NCBI GenBank assembly: GCA_039619475.1
Contig: CM077115.1
Span: 105,622,393 to 105,686,392, forward strand
Reading direction: 5' to 3'
DNA from: Icerya purchasi
Lineage: Eukaryota; Arthropoda; Insecta; Hemiptera; Monophlebidae
DNA length: 64,000 nt
Positions within the stretch are counted from its first letter, which is position 1, and each line of letters starts with the position of its first letter. The position numbers were made by a program, and so were the translations under genes. This document shows positions 34,103 to 45,000 of the stretch, piece by piece. Under the pieces are notes generated by a model. That model saw nothing but the letters and a program-made list of their open reading frames with translations, ran no database searches and was not told the DNA's origin.

Positions 34103-35167
34103 ATATGCTGCGAGTTCCACAAAACAAAAGTGCCCGTCTATGAATTCCAACACTTTTATTGTTTATTTAAATCAATAAATAATTTTGAAATAGTACATAA
34201 ATGTACATATACATAACCCATATATTACATATATAAAATAGAACACGAAGATAACAAAGGAGGAAATAATAAAAAAGAAAAGAAATTTTGTACGTTACTT
34301 ATAACATAAAATTACGTCTTACAATCTACACTTGCCATAGGCGTTTGCATTCCATGTTAGCCGTGACAAATATATTCACATTTTTAAAATACCTCCAAAA
34401 TAATACGGTAGAGGTGTTGTATGTTTTTGCTTGAACCTTTTTTATGATATTACATACTTATTTCGTTTATAGATATTTTATGGTCATCGATGTATTTTGT
34501 ACATATATACCATTTTGCCCACATTACTGTTTATTTAAATATAGTCTTAATTTATTTTGCAGTCTTATATATGGCTATTGCATGTGCTCTTTCTCTTCGT
34601 TTTACTTTTTATTATTTATAAAAATATCAGCAAAAAAAAAATAAGAAATAAAAAGGTGTTTAGTGAGTATATCAATAGCGGTGATGACAACAATTCGACG
34701 TGACTTTGCGTCTTCTTATGTTCTAGTAAACGATAGTAGCGATATAACATCTTTCAAGATATTTCATTATTTTTTTTCCATCAGCTAAAATTACTACTCC
34801 CTGTCTGTTGTTTACTTTATTTTTTTTTAAATATTTTTTTTTTTTTTTCAGTGCAGTTTCTAAAATTTGTGATTATAGTGTAAAATTCCAGAGTTGCCAT
34901 TACGAATGGTGTAACACCGCGGTGCAAGTCATCATAGCAATATACTTTGCGTGATCACCATCATCGCGCTGTATGGTACATAAAACGTAATGTGCTTTGC
35001 TTATTAAAATACACAGATTTAATCGGGGAACATTGAAAAAGGCTGTTTCCAGCTGATAATAATGCAAATACTCAACGATCGTTTAACCGGTATGGATAGG
35101 TAACATACACGGTATTCATTTATTGTAACTAAAAGCAGAATAGCGTTGTTGATTTATTCATCTCATC

Positions 35168-35175
35168 ATATTATG
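35168..35175. repeat. left target-site duplication of MITE copy 1
   Basis: ATATTATG, repeated exactly at 35471-35478. Confidence 0.8.
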
Positions 35176-35470
35176 TAGGCCCGTGCCCAGAATTTTGAAG
35201 GGAAGGGGTGGGGGAAATTTTTCTTCACATATTTATTTTATAAATAACACATTTTTCAATAATATTCATGCTATTAATAATTTCCACCATTTTGATTTAT
35301 ATATTAATAATTTAAATAAATGAATTACTGTATAAACATTAATAAAAATTACATATGTTATTGATTATACTCGTAATAAAAAATTTTGCATAAAATATTA
35401 ATGAAGTACATAAACTATTTCAGTTCTCATGGGGGGGGGGGGTTTAACCCGCCCCGTGGACACGGCCTTG
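35176..35470. mobile_element. hAT-like MITE, copy 1
   Basis: A 295-bp element beginning TAGGCCCGTGCCCAG and ending GGACACGGCCTTG, with short imperfect inverted ends (AGGCC-GTG-CC). It is flanked by an exact 8-bp duplication ATATTATG. It has no coding capacity. A second copy lies at 61433-61807 in the same orientation, with long near-identical stretches (for example AAATTACATATGTTATTGAT against AAATTACATACGTTATTAAT). Confidence 0.85.
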
Positions 35471-35801
35471 ATATTATGTATTGATGTGTAATAAGCTGGT
35501 GACTTGTGACTAGTAACAGAGCAAGCAGTCTGAGTAACACACATAAACTGCATAAGTGATAAAAATGAAAAATGTTATTTGTACTTCAATTCCCCCTGAT
35601 TGTCGTCTGCTATTATTGTATAATTAATCATTCCTTTCGTTTATTTGGTTTTAAAATTAATTACATAGTTGCAATCATTTTTTTTAGTTACAACGGTTAC
35701 TTTTCATCTCTGTGACACAAAGGTAACAGGCGTAACAAAGTAACGAAAATACGTCATCAATTGGAATGGAACGAATTATTGTAGTGCTGGAACTCGGGTG
35801 T

Positions 35802-36446
35802 GACTAAAAAGCTTAAACGAATGTAACAGCACAATTCTGAGTATAAGTTTGCGGCGTTGGTAATCGAACGAAAAACTTTTACAGAGCGATTAGAGCACGA
35901 TCAGTTGGTTATGTACATTACGCTTAACCGAATCGTGACGGGATTTTAAGGAGGATGGAAGTTAGTAATAATAATATATTCTAATTATCGCAGTTTCTAA
36001 AATGAAAGATATTTCGAATTTTGCATTAAGAAGTATGTACATCAGTTTTTTCAGAAGTCTCAAAATTTACAGAGGTTAAATATACTATGTATTGTTTACG
36101 TACATCAAATAATAATATAGGTGTTGTTATAATTTCATTAATGTAATTGTATTTATGTATCAATTTTTTTCATCAAAACACTAATCGGTCAAACAATAGT
36201 TTTAACAACAAATTTTCCGTTGGAAATTACTATTTCAATGTGTTGTAGGCATTTTTATTTTAAGCAGTATTACAAATAACGGGATTCATGTATAATATTT
36301 TCATAATAAAATTAGTTTCATCTTCATGATAAAGAAATCATTAATTGCCGACTGATTGTAATCGCTCAGTGAAAATTTTCCATTCGATTACCAACGCTGC
36401 AAGCTTACACTCAAAATCGGGTTACATTCGTTTAAGCGACTAAAAA
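35802..36446. repeat. inverted repeat with 100-bp diverged arms
   Basis: 35802-35910 and 36347-36446 are inverted copies. The matching landmarks are CTTAAACGAATGTAAC against GTTACATTCGTTTAAG, GCGTTGGTAATCGAA against TTCGATTACCAACGC, and GAGCGATTA against AATCGCTC. The arms are diverged and the inner 435 bp are AT-rich. This fits the ends of an old nonautonomous DNA transposon. Confidence 0.75.
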
Positions 36447-36450
36447 ACAA

Positions 36451-36831
36451 TCGTTATAAATAGAATCACTAAAAGTCCTACGTCATCAGCACTCAACTGC
36501 ATGCATGATCGAATGATCATCATCCTCCACCAGTTTATATTTGAATGTTATATTTCTCTTTGCTATGGTGAGTTTTGTTTCAAGCAATATCGTAACAAAA
36601 GCAGTTTAAGACGACACTGTGTCATAACCGTCATACTGAATTATTGATTTACATGGAATATCAGTATTGTGTTAAAATAGAATAAAATTTGCCAAAAAAG
36701 TTGAATTATTTAAAAATTAAATTTGTAGTTTTACTAATAAGAATAATGATAGTACTAATAAAATATGTTAAATTTTAACAATAATAATGTCAGTAGTGAC
36801 GTGTAGGACTTTTAGTGGTGTTCTATTTGTA
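36451..36831. repeat. second inverted pair overlapping the cluster
   Basis: CACTAAAAGTCCTAC at about 36467-36481 and GTAGGACTTTTAGTG at about 36803-36817 are inverted copies. The match extends to TAAATAGAATCACTAAAAG against CTTTTAGTGGTGTTCTATTT. The pair starts right where the arm at 36446 ends. Confidence 0.65.
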
Positions 36832-36848
36832 ACTGGTAGGATACGTTT

Positions 36849-37546
36849 GACTAAAAACCAGAGGCTTCGTCAAAGAGAACTGAAACTGTGAATTCTGGTC
36901 GATTTGTATATTTATGAACTAAATTTAAAATTGATTCAATAAAATTCAAATAACTAAATAATTACATTTTGTTTTTACAGCCTCGAATGTGTTGTTTATA
37001 GTTTAATTTGTAATATAATGTATTGAAAAATGTGAATTAACTTACCGCGACTATTGGAAAAAAGCTGCTCATCTTCTAGATGATCCAAAATTAGAGATGA
37101 CGGAATTTTCTTTAGAACCACTCTTACTTTTGCGAGAGTATTATGATGCATGTAATATGTTAAGAATTAGATTTTATGTTTCTGGAATATTATTCGCAAA
37201 TTACAATTGAAAAAATATTAATTTTTTGGATATATTGTCTAAAACCATTCGGTATTACATAAAATTCTCAAAAATGTTAAAATTACATAAATTAAATGAA
37301 TACAGAGTACCAGAAATTATTCAATTAACATTATTTTTCCAATAAGTATATAATAAAAATGATGTATAAGAAATCTGTTTTTATATTACTTTACATTTAT
37401 TTAATTCATATGTTCTATTAAGTAGACTTTTGCTCGAGTTATCATTTTATATTTGTATTCAAACTATATTACAAATTAAGAACTAGTTATTTAGTGTTAG
37501 TTTGTTCATAATTTTTGTCATGTGACGAAACCACTGGTTTTTAGTC
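36849..37546. repeat. 24-bp inverted pair
   Basis: 36849-36872 (GACTAAAAACCAGAGGCTTC and GTCA) and 37523-37546 are inverted copies with two mismatches. The 650 bp between them are AT-rich and noncoding. This may be the outer end of another nonautonomous element of the same type. Confidence 0.55.
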
Positions 37547-37772
37547 TTACCCCTGGTACTCGTTTCTACTTATGTTCCTCGTTACCTTACACAACACTAC
37601 TCCACACCAGCAGGCGACTTTTTCTTTATTATATCAGTTTCTCAGATTTCTACTTGCAAGCTAAAAACTGTCTTTTTAGCCGTGTTAATGTTTGCTGCCA
37701 GAGAAGTAGTGGCAAATTTTTTTATTTTTCAACTTGCTTTAGTATTTCACCACAAAGACTGGAAGATTCACC

Positions 37773-37776
<4 letters not shown>

Positions 37777-37808
<32 letters not shown>
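37777..37808. repeat. (TA)n microsatellite
   Basis: About 15 TA units. Confidence 0.95.
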
Positions 37809-37811
<3 letters not shown>

Positions 37812-38865
37812 AATAGTTCGAATTCCTTATTTCGTTTCGAATAGCAGACTGCACAATGATCTTTATATTCCATATGTTCAAGAATATCACGCTATGCAAT
37901 ATAGAAAATTCTTAGAGAAACTGTTAATTAGGGACAAACATCAACGTGTCTAACATGTACTACTAATATCTTCCAGTAAAGAAAAACATAGTGTCTAGAT
38001 GCACTAAATCATAGCTAACGATATTGTATGTACCAGAACTGTTAATTGGTAACAGTATAAGCAGGCTCTATTGGGGTTAACCAATATAAGCTGATGTTTT
38101 GCGCTCTCCTCACCTGACCCACGTGCATAGTATAGTGTAAGAATCTCAATGGGTATCAATGATGTCGACATCAGAGTATTAAATTCGAGAGTAATTATTT
38201 GTTTTCTAAGGCAATATTTTCCCCCTCTACCGATTTGCTGGACGATTTTTCGGTCGATGGCGCGTTCCTCGCCACATCCGGCAGCGATTTTTCAGCGCGA
38301 CCGACGCACAGTGCATCCACTTTCAAGCAAAAATTATAACATTTAGGCCCGATAATCATGTTTATAAAACTTTCGTGATATCCATTACCACTACTGAGAG
38401 GCCATCGTCTAAAGTGCATAGTGCAATACCGAAAACTACGTCTAAAACTAATTTGCCGTTTGAAGTGTTTTCTGGACACCAAGCTTCACACAGTAGAATG
38501 AAAATTACTGTTGTTGTTTTGTGCGAAGCCTGGTGGGCTTCAACAACGATTGAGCAGATCGTCGTTTAACACCTCTTTACTAATTGGTTTATGACTAAAC
38601 TTCGATATTAAGCGGCTTATTACGGCGGTAAGAAGCAAGAACATTTTTTGCCTTCTACCACTTACACCACAAGTCAGCATAAGCGTCCGATAGAGTGTGA
38701 CTCAAATTTTCTTTTTCATATCTTCAGTGCAGCTTGTGTTTCTTCGCCTCACCGGTCCATACATAATATATACTTAATTCGTCAATTCATTTTCCTGTCA
38801 ACTTGCAGAGCAACAAAATATAACATTACGTAGATGCGGTACATAGATTATTTGTTTGCTTGTTT

Positions 38866-39239
38866 CATCATCATCATCATTACTTCCTCAAACATTCGGT
38901 TGGTGGGCAACCTATTCGTACATTTTAGCTGTACCGATATAGGTTGCGTACTAGGCAATCCATTACATGCAACGCGGGTGTACTACATAGGCAAGACTAC
39001 ATTCAGAACTGATTAGTAATCGTTTGATTTATCGATATATAAGTGTAGTCCCGTGTCTATTTGCTGTGTACTGACCTAGCACGTATATGATGTTGAACGC
39101 GATGGCTTGCCATTACCTTTCACGTGAATTAACAAGTATTTTTAATTTAATTTTTTGGTAATAAGTTCTGTCGTCGCCCGGGTCGAACCCGAGACTTCCG
39201 TAACGGAAACTAAACGCTCTAGCAACTAGGCTATCGCGG
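38866..39239 (-). mobile_element. tRNA-derived SINE with (ATG)n-type tail, copy 1
   Basis: On the - strand it starts CCGCGATAGCCTAGTTGCTA (A box) and has GGGTTCGACCCGGG (B box) 35 bp further on. A non-tRNA body follows, ending in (GAT)n at 38866-38880. The anticodon arm does not pair, so this is not a functional tRNA gene. Body landmarks (TTCACGTG, GTCAGTACACAGCA, TAATCAGTTC, GATTGCCTAGTACGCAACCT) recur in order at 48155-48412. Confidence 0.8.
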
Positions 39240-40419
39240 TTTATTTAACTTAAAAAAGTTCCACCGTTGCCATCTCCAATATAATATTCCGTGTAATTGT
39301 TCAGAGCGTTTGAACATTTTAACAATGGAGTCGACCTCCATTTTGATGTTTTTCATACCATTCGTCATATTCTGTCGTACCTCCTTTCCTTTTCCAAAAT
39401 TCGCAGGATTTACAATATTTTGATTTCGCTTCCACATTGAATACCTCGCCTGTGAACCAATCAATTAGGGATGTAATGCCGTAAAGAGAGAAGTAATATT
39501 CCCTCTTTCGCCAAGATCCATCGCCTGAAACTATAATCCCTCGTTTTGCCCTTTTTCAATAAATACAGTGGTGGTAGTGAGCATGGCTCGTTTAAGTATC
39601 TCAGTTGAAAGATTTTAATTCATTATATGTACATCAGCACAGAAGACAAATAAAACAATGCTTACTTATTTTAGGAGTGCTACTGCAGTTAACAACTGTA
39701 AAGCGTTATTTTATCTTTGTTACTTTATTTTGTTATTATTAGTAATAATTAATTATTAGTACAGAGAAGTGTTTCTAGTTTACATCCATTCATTGCGTTT
39801 TAATTTATTACATGGATATTCTATGTCGATCCTGTAAATACAATTTATCAACAAAATAGTATTAAATAAAATAGTTATAAATGAAATGATATGTATCACC
39901 TTTTTTGCTGGTTATATGCTGTTGAGTTCTGCAGTTTCATTGGTCGTTCTGGAGGTCTTCAACCTTTGCTTAAATTCGATTAATCCAGGTTCGAACGACA
40001 AGCATCTGCAGATTCAATTTCAACCACCAAAGCAAATGTGAGGCTCTCAGCATCAAGTAATCAAACAGTAACTCAAACATAGTAACGTCATCAAAATCAT
40101 GCTGATCATTACTGCGACCATTTTCTATGCTATTACTAAAATCATATACTTCTATGTTATACTTTATTAAATGTACAATTAAATTGAAATAGAAGCAACG
40201 TTTTCAGAATATTTGTAAACAGATTTTAAATAGTGTTGTCATATGTGTTACCCAAACACCCCGTCAACAAATGCAGAAGATACTTAGAAAGATAGAAAAA
40301 TAATGTTAGACTAATAGGAAAATGTATTTCTGTTTAATCAAACAGAAAACAGAAATGATATATCTGAGCACCAATATTTAGTCACATAATCACATTTATA
40401 CAAAAAATGAACAGAGTGC

Positions 40420-40800
40420 AACAAGGATGGCTCAGCTAGATATAGATCTAGGAGTTACCCAAATTCGAATTCGGGTTTATTAAGCTCTTCACTTCAATCT
40501 CTATCCCAGACAGAGTTCTGTATTGCTTTCCCCGGATTCCACCCGAATTTGCAAAAGCAATATAAGACCGTCAATCTTGGAACACCGCTAATAGATATCA
40601 CGGTGGAATTTCCGCGAAGTCTTTTTTTTAATCTCTCGATAACGACAAATTCTAAAAGAACCGTAAACACACTTTTGTGTAGGCAATCAAACAACAACAG
40701 ATCGATCAAGCAAATCACACACACACGGTTATCTTCCAGCTGTGACAGACTCCTTGCAAACATTATCCAGCCGGACAGTCAGGAAAAGAGGCAATAAAAT
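40420..40800 (+). mobile_element. possible tRNA-derived SINE
   Basis: TGGCTCAGCTAGA resembles an A box and AAATTCGAATTCGGG a B box with roughly tRNA spacing. The following 300 bp are more GC-rich than the surroundings and end near AGGCAATAAAAT. No second copy is in the window, so the assignment rests on the two boxes only. Confidence 0.35.
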
Positions 40801-41015
40801 ACATCCACGATCACCTTTCACAACATGCACTCAGGCCTAACAACAAGACGATGGAAACGAGAAAGTTAGATTCAATAGGAAACACATTTGTTTGTCATTT
40901 GCACATAAAAACTACAAACTAAAACATAAGAATGTAATTAAAAATGTACACGTTTTGGAATTGAAACCCAGTCGACAACGAATAGTTTCAGAAATTGTAA
41001 TCATTGGGGCGCACT

Positions 41016-41060
41016 CAAGGGAGGTGCCACGGGGCCATTGCTCCCCCCAAAAAATTTCCG
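41016..41060. repeat. GC-rich terminus-like motif
   Basis: GCACTCAAGGGAGGTGCCAC, then GGGGCCATTGCTCCCCCC, resembles a hAT-type end (GC-rich start followed by GGGGCC and G or C runs). No partner end or target duplication was found. Confidence 0.3.
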
Positions 41061-41924
41061 AAATTAATTTTGTAGCGTAATGCGGGATAGTACAGAAAAA
41101 AGAAATGAATTCGGTGTAGAATTTGCACTTAACTACTTAAAACCATAAATCAGAAAACCGCCCTTTAAAAATATCTGACTCCTCTCTAATAAATCATTTT
41201 AAATTTATTTAGACATGATTAGTAAGTTTTCAGTTCAACTATGATATTAATTATAACTGATTTAAACAGAAAAATACGTAATTTTGATTTATTAAAAGAC
41301 GTAGGAAAACATTTCTAATGTACGCAGTTTATTATTTGTAATTAAGATAATAAAACAAAGATAAAATGTTTACAATCGATTGTACGGTTGAAATTTGTTA
41401 TGACAAAACAATAAGCATTGAAAATGTTTGTATTAACCAATTAAAAGGAATCTTATTCTAAATGCAGTGTTTTCTAAAAATGAGCAATATACACGATTGG
41501 GAAAGAAATTTATAATAAAATAGATAAAAAATGAAGTATTATAATTACCCGCATAATAGAACAACGTTTTTCTAGTTGATTTTCTTTCGTACACTATTCT
41601 GTACTAAACTTGTGTTATCCATAGATTATTTCAATTAGTCTATATTGCAGGCTAAAAATTTTGATATCTGAATAAGCATCAAAAAATCCAAATCTTCGTT
41701 AGTATAGAAAAAAATTCTATGATTCTTGCTCCGCATACATATGTATGTTGTTAACTTCCTGTTTTACATTATGAAAAATGAAGTACTTACGTAAGGTAAA
41801 ATATATCACAGTCCTAAAAAGAACTTTTTCAAACAAAATTTCAAAAATATTAATATTAAAAAAGTAAATAAAAACTGAAATAAACGAAAACCAGAACAAT
41901 TCAACAACAGAAAATAATTTACGT

Positions 41925-42170
41925 TTTTTTTGTTTTTTTTTTATGGCCCGGCTTTAGTTAACTATCAAGCCATTTGGCCACCTACCTGTTAATATAAGAA
42001 TACTGCCAACTAATGAAGGATACATAATATTTAATTGGGAAAAAAGTTACAATCATGGGCGTAAATGTTCAACATTACCCACGGAGGCTAAATAAAATCT
42101 TCAGGAAAGAGGAATTGGCCAGACTGAGTTCAAGGTACATTACCTGAACTTGCCTAACCAGAAAATGAAT
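41925..42170 (-). mobile_element. poly-A-tailed SINE-like repeat, copy 2
   Basis: Read on the - strand it contains CGTGGGTAATGTTGAACATT TACG, then GTGGCCAAATGGC and GGGCCATAAAAAAAAAAC with an A run at the 3' end. The same ordered blocks occur on the + strand in 33565-33962. The 5' end on the - strand is taken as GGCAAGTTCAGGTAATGTAC, but it is not certain. Confidence 0.6.
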
Positions 42171-42559
42171 GGAATAGGAATCACAATCATCATATATATA
42201 TCTTCAGCAGATAGATTATTTGATAACAAACAATTCAGGTAATGTTATAGCTTGGATGAAATAGAAGTGTGTTTGATATTGGCAGCTGCAAATAAAATCT
42301 CATGTTGTTACTAATGCCAATACGATATTATACTTTCTTAATTTTAAGTTTTGTGATGAAATATGTTTTCTTATCAATGTTTTAAGGGCTATTAAATGAA
42401 AACGGAACATTATTTGTAGACAATTTTTACACCATTTACAATTTAACATCAGAGCTATTACCAAAAATAAACACACTTGTGAGTACTTATCGACAAATAG
42501 AATTTTTAATAATGATCATTTATTTTTATTAATTTCGTGATTCATTATTTATACATTAC

Positions 42560-42574
42560 ATATATATATATATA
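42560..42574. repeat. (TA)n run bordering a repeat
   Basis: TA run directly abutting the ACTCGGTCATTTTGGCC end of the repeat at 42575-42885. Confidence 0.85.
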
Positions 42575-42885
42575 ACTCGGTCATTTTGGCCTCGCAAGGA
42601 GCTGTGCCCTTGACCCGTCCTGCTTTCATTTCTGTCTCTTTCTCTTCTATACTTTGTATAAAATGATCAAAATTTACAGCGTAATTCTTACTGGCATCAA
42701 CACAAAAAAAATAACAATAACAAAAATCCTATAAAATATCACAAACGTTACATAAAATTAAGACATTTTGCGTTATACAAAATTGGGACATTTTGCGTTA
42801 TACAAAATTGGGACATTTTGCGTTATATAAAATTGGGACATTTTTTCTAATGGGGGGTAGTCTAAGAATTACGTTATAATTAATA
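42575..42885 (-). mobile_element. (TA)n-bounded repeat, copy 2
   Basis: Inverted relative to 16458-16826, with the blocks in the same relative order: CTCGGTCATTTTGGCC, GAGCTGTGCCC, ATACTTTGTATAAAATGATC, ACAGCGTAATTCTTA, then units of AAATTGGGACATTTTGCGTT. The unit is present about three times nearly identically. The GGGGGGTAGTCTAAGAATTA end is followed by (TA)n. The more regular tandem units suggest recent local amplification. Confidence 0.75.
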
Positions 42886-42893
42886 TATATATA

Positions 42894-43557
42894 CAGCGGC
42901 GGATGCAGAGACATTTTGGGGAGGGAAATTATATAATTATATAACATCTTACACTGTAAACAATAGATTTGAGAAATACCTTGTTTTATAAAGAAAATCG
43001 AATAGCGACCTCTTTAGAAATTTAAAAATGTTTTAAAAATACATAATTATTACAATTCAATTTAAATTTTGTTTTGTTTTATTTTTAGATGAAAAATAAA
43101 CAAATTATAAAATTGTAGCTAAAATGGTAGTTTAGAATTTAAATAGTTAATTACTAGAAAGAATAGAACGATAGGATTTTTATTAGACTTTATTTCTCCT
43201 TTTTATTTTTGTTAGTAATCCGATCCGATTTCTTTGTCCCCGTGAGCAAGTTTAAATATATGTATATATTTCTCATTGAAATATTTTCATTTGCACCGCA
43301 AAATAAAAATTAAAAATAAATAAAAAAGACAAAAAAAAAGCGACGACAGTTGCGTTTAAAACAGAATAAAAACGTAACATTAATAGTTTTATTAGAAAAC
43401 AGTATTAAAAATTAGTTATAATTAAATCCGTATGCTGCAACATTTATATAAATCGTTTATAGTATAAATTCAGTTTCTCTGCTGTAATCAATTTTTTTAT
43501 CCAGCATTTGGTTTTGGGGGGGAGAGCTATTCCCCCCCCCCCATGAATCCGCCACTG
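42894..43557. mobile_element. hAT-like MITE, 664 bp
   Basis: Begins CAGCGGCGGATGCAGAGACA and ends ATGAATCCGCCACTG, whose reverse complement is CAGTGGCGGATTCAT. Both ends continue into G or C runs. It carries no ORF. It sits in a (TA)n tract right next to the repeat at 42575-42885, so the target duplication cannot be defined. Confidence 0.75.
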
Positions 43558-45000
43558 ATATACATATATACATATATATTATATGTATATGTTTTAATAA
43601 ACTGAAATATTTTGGTTCTTATTTATTTTTTAATCAGAATAAATTCAGTATAATTATGTGTCTGTAAAACAAATATACTATATAGGTTGCATCATTTATA
43701 TACAAATGACATCAAAATATCGAATTTATACCTGTGGACGATAGGTAAAGTTTACAAATCAATTTGGAAGCTAATGTGTTTCTCAACTTAAATATTTATT
43801 AAAACCAAGTTTAAATTTTTTATGTAAATGGTATATATGATTAACATATAATCTAATCTGTATTTTCTCTTTATGAAAATTTATGGAATCTAAACATTTT
43901 ATAGAATACCTAGGCAATTAGCGTAATTTTTGCCTTTTTTAGTCAACATATGAAATAAACTTGTTTTATAAAACTGTTTTTTCCGGATATATAACTAATG
44001 ATTTAAATTACTATATTTAAAAGCTTAATTTATAACTTTCAGTTTATTAAAAGTTATAAAAAATCACGAAAAAAAAAAAGGTATAATTTTTATGCTTAAA
44101 ATCATGTCAATATTGTAAATACTAAATGATTATTAAATTTGTTTGAAAATTAGAAGATTGGTACATAGTATGAAAATGTGATTAGTTGAATTTGAAGAAA
44201 CTTGTATTACTATTTGTACTGTTATCATTTTTTTTCTTTTTGCTAGTTTGATAACAATTGAAAATTATGCCACGTTACCTGTATTTTGGTTATGATCAAA
44301 CAAGTATAGAGCTCTGGTAAATACAATATTCTAGTTCAGCGTTGTGAGTTCACAATTTAGTAATGTTTTTTTATTGCTTATATTTAGAATTACATTTTAA
44401 TAAAATATAATTCGCAAATTGAATATGATGCACGATAATTTTCTTTATAATAATATACTTCCTTTAGTGTTACTTAAAATGCGTTGGTATATTATTTAAC
44501 AAAGCTAATATTATTTACAATTTATTAGTCTTCCTTTACTTTAGATAAAACTTTATTACCTTCCCTTTTTGTAACGCAGAAAAAAAGAACGGATGAAATA
44601 TAAAATCCATTAGTTTTAACTATGATATATAACATATATTTAAGGAGAATGTAGCGTGCGATGTGTACACATTTCAAGTAGCAATTATAATTATAAAATT
44701 TTAATTTATGTAGTATACATTTGCAGAATTTAAATAAGGCGGGTTTTTTTTATTTTTTTTTTTATTTTTTAATCAAACAAATATGGATAGAAGTTTGTAT
44801 GAATCTATTTTACCTCTATTTTTCTTTTGTGTATTTATTAATTTATTTTTGTGTCCTATTCTATTCATTTTATTGCTATTAAGGAGCTGTATTTTTCATT
44901 TGAATACTTTTATTCATCAATGTATTGTGTACTGCAACATTGGCTGGAGACACAAAAGAAAATGTTTCTGTAAAGATTACACTTATTAGTAAATAGAAAT
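43558..45000. other. AT-rich intergenic stretch
   Basis: No gene, RNA or repeat with clear ends was recognised apart from poly-A and poly-T runs and a short TA-rich stretch right of the MITE. Confidence 0.5.

Noticed and set aside
38195..38482. 95-codon - strand ORF overlapping a + strand ORF in a less AT-rich patch
   Set aside because: No family features or splice signals; the overlapping + strand ORF is equally open.
39173..39239. Possible tRNA gene on the - strand
   Set aside because: A and B boxes are good, but the anticodon arm does not pair and a SINE body plus simple tail follow.
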